Assembly (NCBI RefSeq): GCF_003595175.1
Contig: NZ_CP032419.1
Location: forward strand, 372,001 to 436,000
Length of the DNA: 64,000 bases
Reading direction: 5' to 3'
From: Pseudomonas cavernae
GTDB taxonomy: Bacteria; Pseudomonadota; Gammaproteobacteria; Pseudomonadales; Pseudomonadaceae
Below the pieces are notes generated by a model that ran no database searches, was not told the origin of the DNA, and saw only the letters and a program-made list of their open reading frames with translations. Every line of letters begins with the position of its first letter. Positions within the stretch are counted from its first letter, which is position 1. Both the position numbers and the translations under genes were made by a program. Below are positions 47,447-58,829 of the stretch, piece after piece.

Positions 47447-48862
47447 ATGCGCATGCGCGCGCGAGCGATTGGGGTGGGTCTGCTGCTGATGGCCTTGGCT
47501 GCGCAAGCATTGGCTGCCGCCCAGGTGAAGAGCGTGCGTTTGTGGCGCGCCCCGGACAACACCCGTCTGGTGTTCGACCTCTCTGGCCCGGTGCAGCACA
47601 GCGTGTTCACCCTGGCCGCGCCGAACCGCATCGTCATCGACGTTAACGGCGCGCAGCTGGCGACCAAGCTCGAGCAGTTGTCCTTCGCCAATACCCCGAT
47701 CACCAGCATGCGCTCGGCGCAGCGCACGCCCACCGACCTGCGCGTGGTCATCGACCTGTCGGCGCCGGTCACGCCGAAGAGCTTCAGCCTGGCGCCCAAC
47801 CAGCAATATGGCGAGCGCCTGGTCATCGACCTGTTCGACCAGGGCGCCGACAGCACGCCGAGCCTGCCGCCGAGCACGGTGGCCGAGACGCCGGCGGTGC
47901 CGGTGACGCCAACCCAGCCGGCGCCCAAGCTGCCGCCGGTGCCGGGCGGCAAGCGCAACATCGTCATCGCCATCGACGCCGGCCACGGCGGCGAGGACCC
48001 GGGCGCCCTCGGGCCCAAGGGCCAGCACGAGAAGAACATCACCCTGGCGATTGCCAAGGAGCTGCAGCGGCAGATCAGCCAGGAGAGGGGCTACCGCGGC
48101 GAACTGGTGCGTACCGGCGACTATTTCATTCCGCTGCGCAAGCGCACCGAGATCGCGCGCAAGAAGGGCGCCGACCTGTTCATCTCCATTCATGCCGACG
48201 CCGCGCCCAGCCGCAGTGCCTTCGGCGCCTCGGTATTCGCCCTCTCCGACCGCGGCGCCACCTCGGAAACCGCGCGCTGGCTGGCCGACAGCGAAAACCG
48301 CTCGGACCTGATCGGCGGCGTCGGCAACGTCAGCCTGGACGACAAGGACCGCATGCTCGCCGGCGTGCTGCTCGATCTGTCGATGACCGCCTCGCTGTCC
48401 TCCAGCCTCAACGTCGGCCAGAAGGTGCTCGGCAATGTCGGGCGCATCACCTCGCTGCACAAGCGCCGGGTCGAGCAGGCCGGCTTCATGGTGCTGAAGT
48501 CCCCGGATATTCCGTCGATCCTGGTGGAAACCGGGTTCATCTCCAACCATGCCGAATCGCAGAAGCTGGCCAGCAGCGCTCACCAACAGGCGTTGGCGCG
48601 GGCCATCACCAGCGGGGTCAAACAGTTCTTCCAGCAGAGCCCGCCGCCCGGCACCTACATCGCCTGGCTGCGCGATCAAGGCAAGCTCGCCGCCGGTCCG
48701 CGCGAGCATCTGGTCAGCTCGGGCGAGAGCCTGGCGCTGATCGCCCAGCGCTATCAGGTCAGCCTCCCCGCCCTGCGCAGCGCCAACAACCTGAAGAGCG
48801 ACAGCATCAAGGTCGGTCAGAATCTGCAGATCCCGGCGACCACCCTGGCGGCCCAGCCATGA
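47447..48862 (+). CDS. amiB: N-acetylmuramoyl-L-alanine amidase AmiB
   Basis: 471 residues. A signal peptide precedes an AMIN domain (about 28-130) and a Thr/Pro-rich linker. The zinc Amidase_3 domain follows, with [18 protein letters not shown] and [10 protein letters not shown]-terminal LysM domain completes it ([19 protein letters not shown] to LQIP). It splits septal peptidoglycan during division. The ATG could be 47447 or 47453. The mutL ATG overlaps its stop (ATGA). Confidence 0.95.
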   Translation: MRMRARAIGVGLLLMALAAQALAAAQVKSVRLWRAPDNTRLVFDLSGPVQHSVFTLAAPNRIVIDVNGAQLATKLEQLSFANTPITSMRSAQRTPTDLRVVIDLSAPVTPKSFSLAPNQQYGERLVIDLFDQGADSTPSLPPSTVAETPAVPVTPTQPAPKLPPVPGGKRNIVIAIDAGHGGEDPGALGPKGQHEKNITLAIAKELQRQISQERGYRGELVRTGDYFIPLRKRTEIARKKGADLFISIHADAAPSRSAFGASVFALSDRGATSETARWLADSENRSDLIGGVGNVSLDDKDRMLAGVLLDLSMTASLSSSLNVGQKVLGNVGRITSLHKRRVEQAGFMVLKSPDIPSILVETGFISNHAESQKLASSAHQQALARAITSGVKQFFQQSPPPGTYIAWLRDQGKLAAGPREHLVSSGESLALIAQRYQVSLPALRSANNLKSDSIKVGQNLQIPATTLAAQP

Positions 48863-50733
48863 GCGAAGCGCCGCGCATCCAGCTGCTGAGTCCGCGGCTG
48901 GCCAACCAGATCGCCGCCGGCGAGGTGGTCGAGCGTCCCGCCTCGGTGGCCAAGGAGCTGCTGGAGAACAGCCTGGACTCCGGCGCCCGGCGCATCGAGG
49001 TCGACGCCGAGCTGGGTGGCACCAAGCTGCTGCGGGTGCGCGACGACGGTTGCGGCATTCCCGCCGACGACCTGCCGCTGGCCCTGGCGCGCCACGCCAC
49101 CAGCAAGATCCGCGAACTGGAAGACCTCGAGCGGGTCATGAGCATGGGTTTCCGCGGCGAGGCGCTGGCCTCGATCAGCTCGGTGGCGCGCCTGACCCTG
49201 ACCTCGCGCGCCGCCGCTGCCGGCCAAGCCTGGCAAGTGGAGACCGAAGGCCGCGACATGGCGCCGCGGGTGCAGCCGGCGGCACATCCGGTCGGCACCT
49301 CGGTGGAAGTCCGCGACCTGTTCTTCAATACCCCGGCGCGGCGCAAGTTCCTGCGCGCCGAGAAGACCGAATTCGACCACCTGCAGGAAGTGCTCAAGCG
49401 CCTGGCGCTGGCGCGTTTCGACGTCGCCTTCCAGTTGCGCCACAACGGCAAGACGGTGCTCAGCCTGCACGAGGCGGCCGACGACGTCAGTCGCGCGCGG
49501 CGGGTCGCTGCGGTCTGCGGCCCGGCCTTCCTCGAGCAGGCGCTGCCGCTGGAGATCGAGCGCAACGGCCTGCGCCTGTGGGGCTGGGTCGGTCTGCCGA
49601 CCTTCTCGCGCAGCCAGGCCGACCTGCAGTACTTCTATGTCAACGGCCGCATGGTGCGCGACAAGCTGGTCGCCCACGCGGTGCGCCAGGCCTACCGCGA
49701 CGTGCTGTTCAACGGCCGTCATCCGACCTTCGTGCTGTTCCTCGAGATCGATCCGGCGGTGGTCGACGTCAACGTGCATCCGACCAAGCACGAGGTGCGC
49801 TTCCGCGACGGGCGCATGGTCCACGACTTCCTCTACGGCACCCTGCATCGCGCGCTCGGCGAGGTGCGTCCCGAAGACCAGCTGGCCGCGCCGGCCGCGG
49901 TGGCCGGGATCGTGCGTCCGAGCGGTCAGGCCGCCGGCGAGTTCGGGCCGCAGGGTGAGATGGGGCTGGCCGCCGCTGTGCTCGAGCGCCCGGTCGCCGA
50001 GCCGAGCTGGCGGCCGCCGCTCGGCGGCTATCAGTCCGTGCGTCCGAACGGTGCGCTGCCGGCAGCTGAGGCGCAGGGCGCCTATCGCGAGTATTTCGCA
50101 CCGTTGAGCGCCAGCGCGCCGGCGGCCTTGCCCGACAGTCAGGGCGACGTGCCGCCGCTCGGCTACGCCATGGCGCAGCTGAAGGGCGTATACATCCTCG
50201 CCGAGAACGTCCAGGGCCTGGTGCTGGTGGACATGCACGCCGCCCACGAGCGCATCACCTATGAACGGCTGAAGGTGGCGATGGCCAGCGAAGGCCTGAG
50301 CGGCCAGCCGCTGCTGGTGCCGGAGTCGCTGGCGGTCAGTCAGCGCGAGGCCGATTGTGCGGAAGAGCACGTCGAGTGGTTCCGCCGCCTGGGCTTCGAG
50401 CTGCAGCGTTTCGGCCCGGAAAGCCTGGCGATCCGGCAGATCCCGGCGCTGCTCAAGCAGGCCGAGGCCAATCGCCTGGTCCAGGACGTATTGGCCGACC
50501 TGATGGAGTACGGCACCAGCGACCGCATCCAGGCGCATCTCAACGAGCTGCTGGCGACCATGGCCTGTCACGGCGCGGTGCGTGCCAACCGGCGCCTGAC
50601 CCTGCCGGAAATGAATGGTCTGCTGCGCGACATGGAGCACACCGAGCGTAGCGGGCAGTGCAACCATGGCCGTCCGACCTGGACGCAGCTGGGCATGGAT
50701 GATCTGGATAAACTTTTCCTGCGCGGTCGCTAA
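48859..50733 (+). CDS. mutL: DNA mismatch repair protein MutL
   Basis: 624 residues. A GHKL ATPase N-terminus has Glu33 ([13 protein letters not shown]), DDGCGI and [11 protein letters not shown] variable linker (about 350-430) leads to the C-terminal dimerisation domain. This contains [12 protein letters not shown], matching the DQHAxxExxxxE endonuclease motif (Met for Gln) seen in MutL of bacteria without MutH. It links MutS recognition to nicking. Overlaps amiB by 4 nt. Confidence 0.97.
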   Translation: MSEAPRIQLLSPRLANQIAAGEVVERPASVAKELLENSLDSGARRIEVDAELGGTKLLRVRDDGCGIPADDLPLALARHATSKIRELEDLERVMSMGFRGEALASISSVARLTLTSRAAAAGQAWQVETEGRDMAPRVQPAAHPVGTSVEVRDLFFNTPARRKFLRAEKTEFDHLQEVLKRLALARFDVAFQLRHNGKTVLSLHEAADDVSRARRVAAVCGPAFLEQALPLEIERNGLRLWGWVGLPTFSRSQADLQYFYVNGRMVRDKLVAHAVRQAYRDVLFNGRHPTFVLFLEIDPAVVDVNVHPTKHEVRFRDGRMVHDFLYGTLHRALGEVRPEDQLAAPAAVAGIVRPSGQAAGEFGPQGEMGLAAAVLERPVAEPSWRPPLGGYQSVRPNGALPAAEAQGAYREYFAPLSASAPAALPDSQGDVPPLGYAMAQLKGVYILAENVQGLVLVDMHAAHERITYERLKVAMASEGLSGQPLLVPESLAVSQREADCAEEHVEWFRRLGFELQRFGPESLAIRQIPALLKQAEANRLVQDVLADLMEYGTSDRIQAHLNELLATMACHGAVRANRRLTLPEMNGLLRDMEHTERSGQCNHGRPTWTQLGMDDLDKLFLRGR

Positions 50734-50744
50734 GAGCACTCCCT

Positions 50745-51716
50745 ATGTCCAATCGCCTGCCTCCGGCGATCTTCCTGATGGGCCCGACCGCGGCCGGGAA
50801 AACCGATCTGGCCCTCGAGCTGGCGCGACTGTTGCCCTGCGAGTTGATCAGCGTCGACTCGGCGCTGATCTATCGCGGCATGGATATCGGTACGGCCAAG
50901 CCATCGGCCGCCGTGCTCGCCGAATTTCCCCATCGGCTGATCGATATCCGCGATCCGGTCGAGAGCTATTCGGCGGCGGAGTTCCGTGCCGATGCCCTGG
51001 CGGCCATGGTGGAGATCAGCGCGCGTGGCCGCATTCCGCTGTTGGTCGGCGGCACCATGCTGTATTACAAAGCCTTGCTGGAAGGGTTGGCGGACATGCC
51101 AAGCGCCGATCCGCAGGTGCGCGCCGAGCTTGAAGGGCGGGCGGCGGTCGAGGGTTGGGAGGCACTGCACCGCGAGCTGGCGGAGGTCGATCCGCAGTCG
51201 GCGGCGCGCATTCATCCGAACGATCCGCAACGGCTGACCCGGGCACTGGAGGTGTATCGCGTCAGTGGCATGACCATGACCGCGCATCGCCAGCGGCAAG
51301 CCGGACAAGACCTTGGTACAGGGGGCGCTGTGGGGCAATTGCCTTATACTGTCGTCCAGCTGGCCATCGCTCCGGCGCAGCGCCAAGCGCTGCATGAGCG
51401 GATTGCAGAAAGATTTCACGCGATGCTGGAACAGGGCTTCGTCGCCGAGGTCGAAGCCCTGCGCGAGCGCGGTGACCTGCATGCAGGCTTGCCGTCGATG
51501 CGCGCGGTGGGCTACCGGCAGGTCTGGGATTATCTCGACGGAAACCTGAGCAAGGCTGAAATGACCGAGCGTGGCATAATCGCCACCCGGCAATTGGCCA
51601 AGCGGCAGTTCACCTGGTTGCGCGGCTGGGCTGGTTTACACTGGTTCGACAGCCTGGCGCGCGACAATCTGCCGCGCGCCTTGAAATACCTAAGCTCGGT
51701 CTCCATATTGAGCTGA
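50745..51716 (+). CDS. miaA: tRNA dimethylallyltransferase MiaA
   Basis: 323 residues. P-loop [11 protein letters not shown], then [32 protein letters not shown] and the C-terminal [20 protein letters not shown] motifs. It adds the dimethylallyl group to A37 of UNN-reading tRNAs. 11 nt after mutL. Precedes hfq as in most gammaproteobacteria; hfq often has promoters inside miaA, not resolved here. Confidence 0.97.
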   Translation: MSNRLPPAIFLMGPTAAGKTDLALELARLLPCELISVDSALIYRGMDIGTAKPSAAVLAEFPHRLIDIRDPVESYSAAEFRADALAAMVEISARGRIPLLVGGTMLYYKALLEGLADMPSADPQVRAELEGRAAVEGWEALHRELAEVDPQSAARIHPNDPQRLTRALEVYRVSGMTMTAHRQRQAGQDLGTGGAVGQLPYTVVQLAIAPAQRQALHERIAERFHAMLEQGFVAEVEALRERGDLHAGLPSMRAVGYRQVWDYLDGNLSKAEMTERGIIATRQLAKRQFTWLRGWAGLHWFDSLARDNLPRALKYLSSVSILS

Positions 51717-51760
51717 GACCTTATTGATTGCCGTCTATCCTTGGGGGTAAGGCGGTATAA

Positions 51761-52072
<312 letters not shown>

Positions 52073-52084
52073 TAGGAGTTCGCC

Positions 52085-53386
52085 TTGTTCTTTGAGCGTC
52101 ACGAAGGGGGAGAGCGGGCCATCCTGGTGCATCTGGAGGGCGAAGATCCCGAGGCGCGCGAAGATCCACAGGAGTTCCAGGAACTGGCGCTTTCCGCCGG
52201 TGCGGATTTGGTGGCGCTGGTCAATGTGCCGCGCCATCGACCCAGTGCCAAGTTCCTGATCGGCACCGGCAAGGTCGATGAGCTGCACGACCTGGTAAAG
52301 GCCGAGCAGGCCGATCTGGTGATCTTCAACCATGTCCTTACGCCCAGTCAGGAGCGCAACCTCGAGCGAGTCTTCGAGTGTCGCGTGCTCGATCGGACCG
52401 GGCTGATTTTGGATATCTTCGCCCAGCGGGCGCGCACTCATGAAGGCAAGCTGCAGGTCGAACTGGCCCAGCTCGACCATATGAGCACCCGCCTAGTGCG
52501 CGGCTGGACCCACTTGGAACGGCAGAAGGGCGGTATCGGTCTGCGTGGTCCGGGTGAAACCCAGCTGGAAACCGACCGCCGTTTGCTGCGCGTGCGCATC
52601 CGGCAGATCAAGCGGCGTCTGGAAAAGGTCCGTAGCCAGCGCGAGCAAGCGCGGCGCGGGCGGCGGCGTGCCGATATTCCGGCCGTCTCGCTGGTCGGCT
52701 ACACCAACGCCGGAAAATCCACGCTGTTCAATGCGCTGACCGAGTCCGAGGTCTACGCCGCCGACCAGCTCTTCGCCACCCTCGACCCGACCCTGCGCCG
52801 TCTGCAGCTGGACGATCTGGGGCCGGTGGTGCTGGCCGACACCGTGGGCTTTATCCGCCATCTGCCGCATAAGCTGGTCGAGGCGTTCCGTGCCACGCTG
52901 GAGGAATCCAGCAATGCCGACCTGTTGTTGCACGTGATCGACGCCCATGAGCCCGAGCGTGAACAGCAGATCGAGCAGGTCATGGCGGTGCTCAACGAAA
53001 TTGGCGCCGATGAATTGCCGATTCTCGAGGTGTACAACAAGCTGGATCTGCTCGAAGGTGTCGAACCGCAGATTCAGCGCGATGGCGACGGCAAGCCACA
53101 GCGGGTCTGGTTGTCGGCGCGTGATGGCAGCGGCCTGGGGCTGTTACGTCAGGCCATTGCCGAGTTGCTGGGCGACGATTTGTTCATCGGTACCCTATGC
53201 TTGCCGCAGAGCCTGGGGCGTTTGCGCGCACAGTTCTTTGCCTTGGGCGTAGTGCAAAGCGAGGGGCATGACGAACAGGGTGGCAGTTTGCTGGCGGTGC
53301 GTTTGCCGCGCATCGAGCTGAATCGTCTGGTCAGTCGTGAGGGCTGGCAGCCATCCGAGTTTCTCGAGCAACACACTTTGCAATAA
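52085..53386 (+). CDS. hflX: Ribosome-associated GTPase HflX
   Basis: 433 residues. An N-terminal HflX domain (PHQEF-like helices, then LFNHVLTPSQERNLE region reported as about 80-100) precedes GGIGLRGPGETQLETDRR, the P-loop GYTNAGKSTLFN, DTVGFIRHLP and NKLD. It splits stalled 70S ribosomes. The start is TTG at 52085 after TAGGAG. In the hfq-hflX-hflK-hflC series. Confidence 0.96.
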   Translation: MFFERHEGGERAILVHLEGEDPEAREDPQEFQELALSAGADLVALVNVPRHRPSAKFLIGTGKVDELHDLVKAEQADLVIFNHVLTPSQERNLERVFECRVLDRTGLILDIFAQRARTHEGKLQVELAQLDHMSTRLVRGWTHLERQKGGIGLRGPGETQLETDRRLLRVRIRQIKRRLEKVRSQREQARRGRRRADIPAVSLVGYTNAGKSTLFNALTESEVYAADQLFATLDPTLRRLQLDDLGPVVLADTVGFIRHLPHKLVEAFRATLEESSNADLLLHVIDAHEPEREQQIEQVMAVLNEIGADELPILEVYNKLDLLEGVEPQIQRDGDGKPQRVWLSARDGSGLGLLRQAIAELLGDDLFIGTLCLPQSLGRLRAQFFALGVVQSEGHDEQGGSLLAVRLPRIELNRLVSREGWQPSEFLEQHTLQ

Positions 53387-53483
53387 AGCCCGCTGCCATG
53401 GCTTTGCTGCGGGCGGCGGGCATTCGGTAGCATGGTCGGGCGCGCCGTGGGCGCGTCTTTGCTTTATCAGTATGGAGAGCGCT

Positions 53484-54653
53484 ATGGCTTGGAATGAGCC
53501 GGGTGGTGGCAATTCAAATAATCAGGACCCTTGGGGTGGGCGCCGTGGCGGCGACCGCAAGGGCCCGCCAGATTTGGACGAAGCCTTCCGCAAGCTGCAG
53601 GAGAGCCTCAACGGGCTGTTCGGTGGCGGTAAGAGACGTGGCGACGAGCAGCGCTCCGGCAGTGGTGGTGGCCTCAGCTTGTTGGTCATCGGCCTGGGTT
53701 TGCTGGCTGCGATCTGGCTGTACAGCGCGATCTATGTCGTCGACGAGCAAGAGCAGGCTGTGGTGCTGCGCTTCGGCAAGTACTACAAGACCGTGGGCCC
53801 GGGCCTGAACTTCTATTTCCCGCCGATCGACAAGAAGTACCAGGAAAACGTCACCCGCGAGCGGGCGTACAGCAAACAAGGGCAGATGCTCACCGAGGAT
53901 GAAAACATCATCGAAGTGCCGCTGACCGTGCAGTACAAGATCAGCAACCTGCAGGATTTCGTCCTCAACGTCGATCAGCCTGAGCTCAGTCTGCAGCAGG
54001 CGACCGACAGCGCGGTGCGCCATGTCGTCGGCTCGACGGCGATGGATCAGGTCTTGACCCAGGGTCGCGAGTTGATGGCTAGCGAGGTCAAGGAGCGCCT
54101 GCAAAGCTTCATGGATACTTACCGTACCGGCATCACTGTGACCCAGGTGAACCTGCAAAGCGCGGCGGCACCGCGCGAAGTGCAGGAAGCCTTCGATGAT
54201 GTGATCCGTGCGCGCGAAGACGAACAGCGTGAGAAGAACCTGGCAGAAACCTACGCCAACGGCGTGGTGCCTGAGGCGCGCGGTCAGGCCCAGCGCCTGC
54301 TGGAAGATGCCAGTGGTTATCGCGACGAGGTGGTTGCGCGGGCTCAGGGTGAGGCCGATCGTTTCAGCAAGCTGCTGACCGAATACCACAAGGCTCCGGA
54401 AGTGACGCGCGAGCGCCTCTACCTGGAAACCATGCAGGAAATGATGAATAACACCAGCAAGGTGCTAGTGACCAGCGACAAGGGGCAGAACAACCTGCTC
54501 TATCTGCCGTTGGACAAGATGATCGATAGCCGTGGTGCCAGTGGTAGTGCGGCGCCGAGCGCGTCTGCCGGGGCAGTTGGCGGTAGCGATCTGGGTACGC
54601 GGATAAGCGCGGACTTGCAGCAGCGCGATCTGCGTTCGAGGGAGACTCGCTGA
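53484..54653 (+). CDS. hflK: HflK, regulator of FtsH protease
   Basis: 389 residues. A Gly/Asn-rich cytoplasmic N-terminus (MAWNEPGGGNSNNQDPWG) precedes a membrane helix (LSLLVIGLGLLAAIWLYSAI, about 57-76) and an SPFH domain. With HflC it forms a periplasmic cage around FtsH. GGAG precedes ATG 53484. 97 nt after hflX; the hflC ATG overlaps its stop by one base. Confidence 0.96.
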   Translation: MAWNEPGGGNSNNQDPWGGRRGGDRKGPPDLDEAFRKLQESLNGLFGGGKRRGDEQRSGSGGGLSLLVIGLGLLAAIWLYSAIYVVDEQEQAVVLRFGKYYKTVGPGLNFYFPPIDKKYQENVTRERAYSKQGQMLTEDENIIEVPLTVQYKISNLQDFVLNVDQPELSLQQATDSAVRHVVGSTAMDQVLTQGRELMASEVKERLQSFMDTYRTGITVTQVNLQSAAAPREVQEAFDDVIRAREDEQREKNLAETYANGVVPEARGQAQRLLEDASGYRDEVVARAQGEADRFSKLLTEYHKAPEVTRERLYLETMQEMMNNTSKVLVTSDKGQNNLLYLPLDKMIDSRGASGSAAPSASAGAVGGSDLGTRISADLQQRDLRSRETR

Positions 54654-55522
54654 TGGGCAATAAATCACTGATCGCCCTGATTGTCGGCGTGGTTGTCGCG
54701 CTGGTCGCATGGAACAGCTTCTACATCGTGTCGCAGACCGAGCGGGCCGTGCTGCTGCGCTTCGGGCGCATCGTCGAACCGGATGTGAAGCCTGGGCTGC
54801 ATGTGAAGGTGCCGTACGTCAACCAGGTGCGTAAGTTCGATGCGCGGCTGATGACTCTGGATGCCTCCACCTCGCGCTTCCTGACCTTGGAGAAGAAGGC
54901 GCTAATGGTCGACGCCTTTGCCAAGTGGCGAGTGCTGGATGCCGAGCGCTATTACACCGCCACTTCGGGCCTCAAGCAGATCGCCGACGAGCGTCTGTCC
55001 CGGCGTCTAGAGGCGGCACTGCGTGACCAGTTCGGCAAGCGCACTCTGCACGAGTCGGTCTCCGGCGAGCGCGATGCACTGATGGGGCAGGTGACTGCTT
55101 CGCTGAACAAGGCGGCGCAGCGCGAGTTGGGCATCGAGGTGGTGGACGTGCGAGTCAAGGCCATCGACCTGCCGAAAGAGGTCAACCGCAGCGTGTTCGA
55201 CCGCATGGGTTCCGAGCGTGAGCGCGAGGCGCGTGAACACCGGGCCAAGGGCAAGGAGTTGGCCGAAGGTATTCGCGCCGATGCCGACCGGCAGAAGCGG
55301 GTGATTCTCGCCGAGGCCTATCGCGAGGCGGAGGAAACGCGCGGTGATGGCGATGCCAAGGCGGCGGCGATCTATGCCAAGGCCTATGGCCAGGATGCCG
55401 AATTTTATGCTTTCTACCGCAGCCTGCGTGCTTACCGCGAAAGCTTCGCGGACAAGCGTGACGTGATGGTGCTCGACCCGAGCAGCGATTTCTTCCGTTA
55501 TCTGGAGAAATCCAAGCCGTGA
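54653..55522 (+). CDS. hflC: HflC, regulator of FtsH protease
   Basis: 289 residues. One N-terminal membrane helix (LIALIVGVVVALVAWNSFYI) and an SPFH domain (TERAVLLRFGRI, then the periplasmic helical coil KGKELAEGIRADADRQ). Partner of HflK. Overlaps hflK in TGATG. Followed by a rho-independent terminator, which ends this operon. Confidence 0.97.
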   Translation: MGNKSLIALIVGVVVALVAWNSFYIVSQTERAVLLRFGRIVEPDVKPGLHVKVPYVNQVRKFDARLMTLDASTSRFLTLEKKALMVDAFAKWRVLDAERYYTATSGLKQIADERLSRRLEAALRDQFGKRTLHESVSGERDALMGQVTASLNKAAQRELGIEVVDVRVKAIDLPKEVNRSVFDRMGSEREREAREHRAKGKELAEGIRADADRQKRVILAEAYREAEETRGDGDAKAAAIYAKAYGQDAEFYAFYRSLRAYRESFADKRDVMVLDPSSDFFRYLEKSKP

Positions 55523-55588
55523 TCCGTCGCCCGGCGGACGCCAGCCGTCCGCCGGGGTGACCGATGAGGGAAACGTGTTATCATAGGC

Positions 55589-55614
55589 CAGCCGGGAAAA
55601 TCCCGGCTTTTTTG
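55589..55614 (+). terminator. Rho-independent terminator after hflC
   Basis: AGCCGGGA-AAA-TCCCGGCT then TTTTTT, between hflC and the DUF2065 gene. Confidence 0.9.
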
Positions 55615-55628
55615 CGTCTGTGGGAATC

Positions 55629-55814
55629 ATGTGGCAGGAACTCGGCATCGCGGTTTGTCTGGTGTTGGTGCTGGAAGGCATCCCGCCCTTTCTCTGTCCA
55701 CGACGTTGGCGCGCGACGATCGCCCAGGTGTTGCAGCTGTCTGATCGTCACCTGCGCCTCATCGGGTTGGCCAGCATGCTGCTGGGAACCGCCCTCCTTT
55801 ATCTGCTTCACTGA
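55629..55814 (+). CDS. DUF2065 small membrane protein
   Basis: 61 residues, two membrane helices ([18 protein letters not shown] and [19 protein letters not shown]) joined by [11 protein letters not shown]. Conserved DUF2065 family lying between hflC and hisZ/purA in gammaproteobacteria. Function unknown. ATG 55629 chosen; GTG 55620 is possible. Just after the hflC terminator, so it is read-through or has its own promoter. Confidence 0.9.
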   Translation: MWQELGIAVCLVLVLEGIPPFLCPRRWRATIAQVLQLSDRHLRLIGLASMLLGTALLYLLH

Positions 55815-55849
55815 AGGCTTGCCGCCCGGCTCAAGAGGGGAATGGCGAA

Positions 55850-57037
55850 ATGGCAACGGTAGACCGCTGGCTGCTGCCAGATGGCATCGAAGAAGTACTG
55901 CCGCCAGAAGCGGCGCGCATCGAAGCCGCGCGTCGTCAAGTGCTGGATCTGTTTCAGCGTTGGGGCTATGAGTTCGTCGTCACGCCGCATATCGAATACC
56001 TGGAATCCTTGCTCACGGGCGCAGGCCAGGATCTGGATCTGCGTACCTTCAAGGTCACCGATCCGCAGTCCGGCCGGTTGATGGGTTTTCGGGCCGACAT
56101 CACGCCGCAAGTGGCGCGCATCGATGCGCACACCCTGCGCCGCGAAGGGCCGAGCCGGCTGTGCTATGCCGGCAGTGTCCTGCATGCGCAGCCACGTGCG
56201 CTGACCACCTCGCGCAGTCCGATTCAGCTGGGCGCCGAACTCTATGGCGATGCCAGTCCGGCCAGCGATGTGGAAGTCATCAGTCTGCTGCTGGAGACGC
56301 TCGAGCTGGCGGCTGTGCCGGACGTGCACATCGATCTCGGTCATGTCGGCATCTATCGCGGACTGGCGCGGGCGGCGGGATTGTCCGGCGAGGTCGAGCA
56401 GCAGTTGTTCGATGCCTTGCAGCGCAAGGCCGTCGATGAGGTCGCGGCGCTGACCGAGTCGTTGCCGCCGGCGCTGAGCAGCATGCTGCGCGCCTTGGCC
56501 GAGCTTTGCGGCGATCGCGAGGTGCTGGATCTGGCTCAGGCCTGTCTGGTCGAGGCGCCGGCCGAGGTGCATGCGGCGTTGGATGAGCTGATCGCCATCG
56601 CCGATACGCTGGCGCGCCGCTATCCCGAGCTGCCGCTGTATTTCGACCTCGGCGAGCTGCGCGGTTACCACTATCACACGGGTGTGGTGTTCGCGGCGTT
56701 CGTGCCGGGCGTCGGCCAGTCGATCGCCCAGGGCGGCCGCTATGATGATATCGGTGCCGATTTCGGGCGGGCGCGTCCGGCCACCGGCTTTTCCACCGAT
56801 CTGAAGACTTTGGTGACCCTGGGGCAAATGACCCTGGAGGAGCCGGCGGCCGGGATCTGGGCGCCGGACAGTCACGATCTTGCGTTGTGGCAGGCGGTAC
56901 AGCGTCTGCGGCGTGACAATCTGCGCGTGGTGCAGGCACTGCCTGGGCAGGATGCGAACGCTGCGCGTGAGGCAGGCTGCGATCGCCAGCTAGCGCTGAG
57001 TGATGGGCGTTGGCAGATCGTGCCGCTGGCTTCTTAA
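55850..57037 (+). CDS. hisZ: ATP phosphoribosyltransferase regulatory subunit HisZ
   Basis: 395 residues, class-II aminoacyl-tRNA-synthetase-like fold related to HisRS. Begins [18 protein letters not shown] and includes motif-2-like [14 protein letters not shown] and [20 protein letters not shown]. It activates the short HisG in histidine synthesis rather than charging tRNA. Lies 35 nt after the DUF2065 gene and before purA. Confidence 0.96.
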   Translation: MATVDRWLLPDGIEEVLPPEAARIEAARRQVLDLFQRWGYEFVVTPHIEYLESLLTGAGQDLDLRTFKVTDPQSGRLMGFRADITPQVARIDAHTLRREGPSRLCYAGSVLHAQPRALTTSRSPIQLGAELYGDASPASDVEVISLLLETLELAAVPDVHIDLGHVGIYRGLARAAGLSGEVEQQLFDALQRKAVDEVAALTESLPPALSSMLRALAELCGDREVLDLAQACLVEAPAEVHAALDELIAIADTLARRYPELPLYFDLGELRGYHYHTGVVFAAFVPGVGQSIAQGGRYDDIGADFGRARPATGFSTDLKTLVTLGQMTLEEPAAGIWAPDSHDLALWQAVQRLRRDNLRVVQALPGQDANAAREAGCDRQLALSDGRWQIVPLAS

Positions 57038-58384
<1,347 letters not shown>

Positions 58385-58399
58385 TTGTCGTGGTAACAG

Positions 58400-58437
58400 A
58401 CAAAGGGCCGCTTTGTGCGGCCCTTTGTCGTTTTGGG
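58400..58437 (+). terminator. Rho-independent terminator of purA
   Basis: CAAAGGGCCGC-TTTGT-GCGGCCCTTTG followed by TCGTTTT. Confidence 0.85.
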
Positions 58438-58496
58438 CGCTGCGCATTGATTGCGCTGATTGATTCTGGGCTGCATGCGGGGGGAAATCGCAGGCA

Positions 58497-58530
58497 ATAA
58501 AAAACCGAGCGCTTGGCTCGGTTTTTTATC
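58497..58530 (-). terminator. Terminator of the tRNA-Leu gene
   Basis: On the minus strand AAAAAACCGAGC-CAAGC-GCTCGGTTTTTTAT, directly downstream of the tRNA. A/T-rich on both sides, so potentially bidirectional. Confidence 0.85.
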
Positions 58531-58535
58531 GAATT

Positions 58536-58622
58536 TGGTGCCCAGGAGAAGACTCGAACTTCCACGGCCGTTAAGCCACCAACACCTGAAGCTGGCGTGT
58601 CTACCAATTTCACCACCTGGGC
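58536..58622 (-). tRNA. tRNA-Leu (anticodon CAG)
   Basis: 87 nt on the minus strand: acceptor GCCCAGG/CCTGGGC, encoded CCA end, anticodon stem CCAGC/GTTGG with loop TTCAGGT (anticodon CAG), long variable arm as in class II tRNAs, and T arm with TTCGAGT. It reads CUG, the main Leu codon at this GC content. It lies between purA and rnr, as in P. aeruginosa. Confidence 0.97.
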
Positions 58623-58829
58623 GTTGAGTTCGCCGATTACTCAGCTACTTTCAACTACAACAACGTTTGCCGTCGTTGTGGGTGCGCACTATACGGATGC
58701 CCTTATGGGCTGTAAACCCCTGTTGTGAAAAAATTTTTATTCGGGCCGCCGGGCTGACCTGCAGGCCGATTTCGCGCTTCAATAGGCTATGGCAATCAAA
58801 CAAAGTATGGATAAGGTGAACTCTCTCTA

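Noticed and set aside
53385..53430. Terminator between hflX and hflK
   Set aside because: GC-rich hairpin potential exists, but there is no T-run and the genes are normally co-transcribed.
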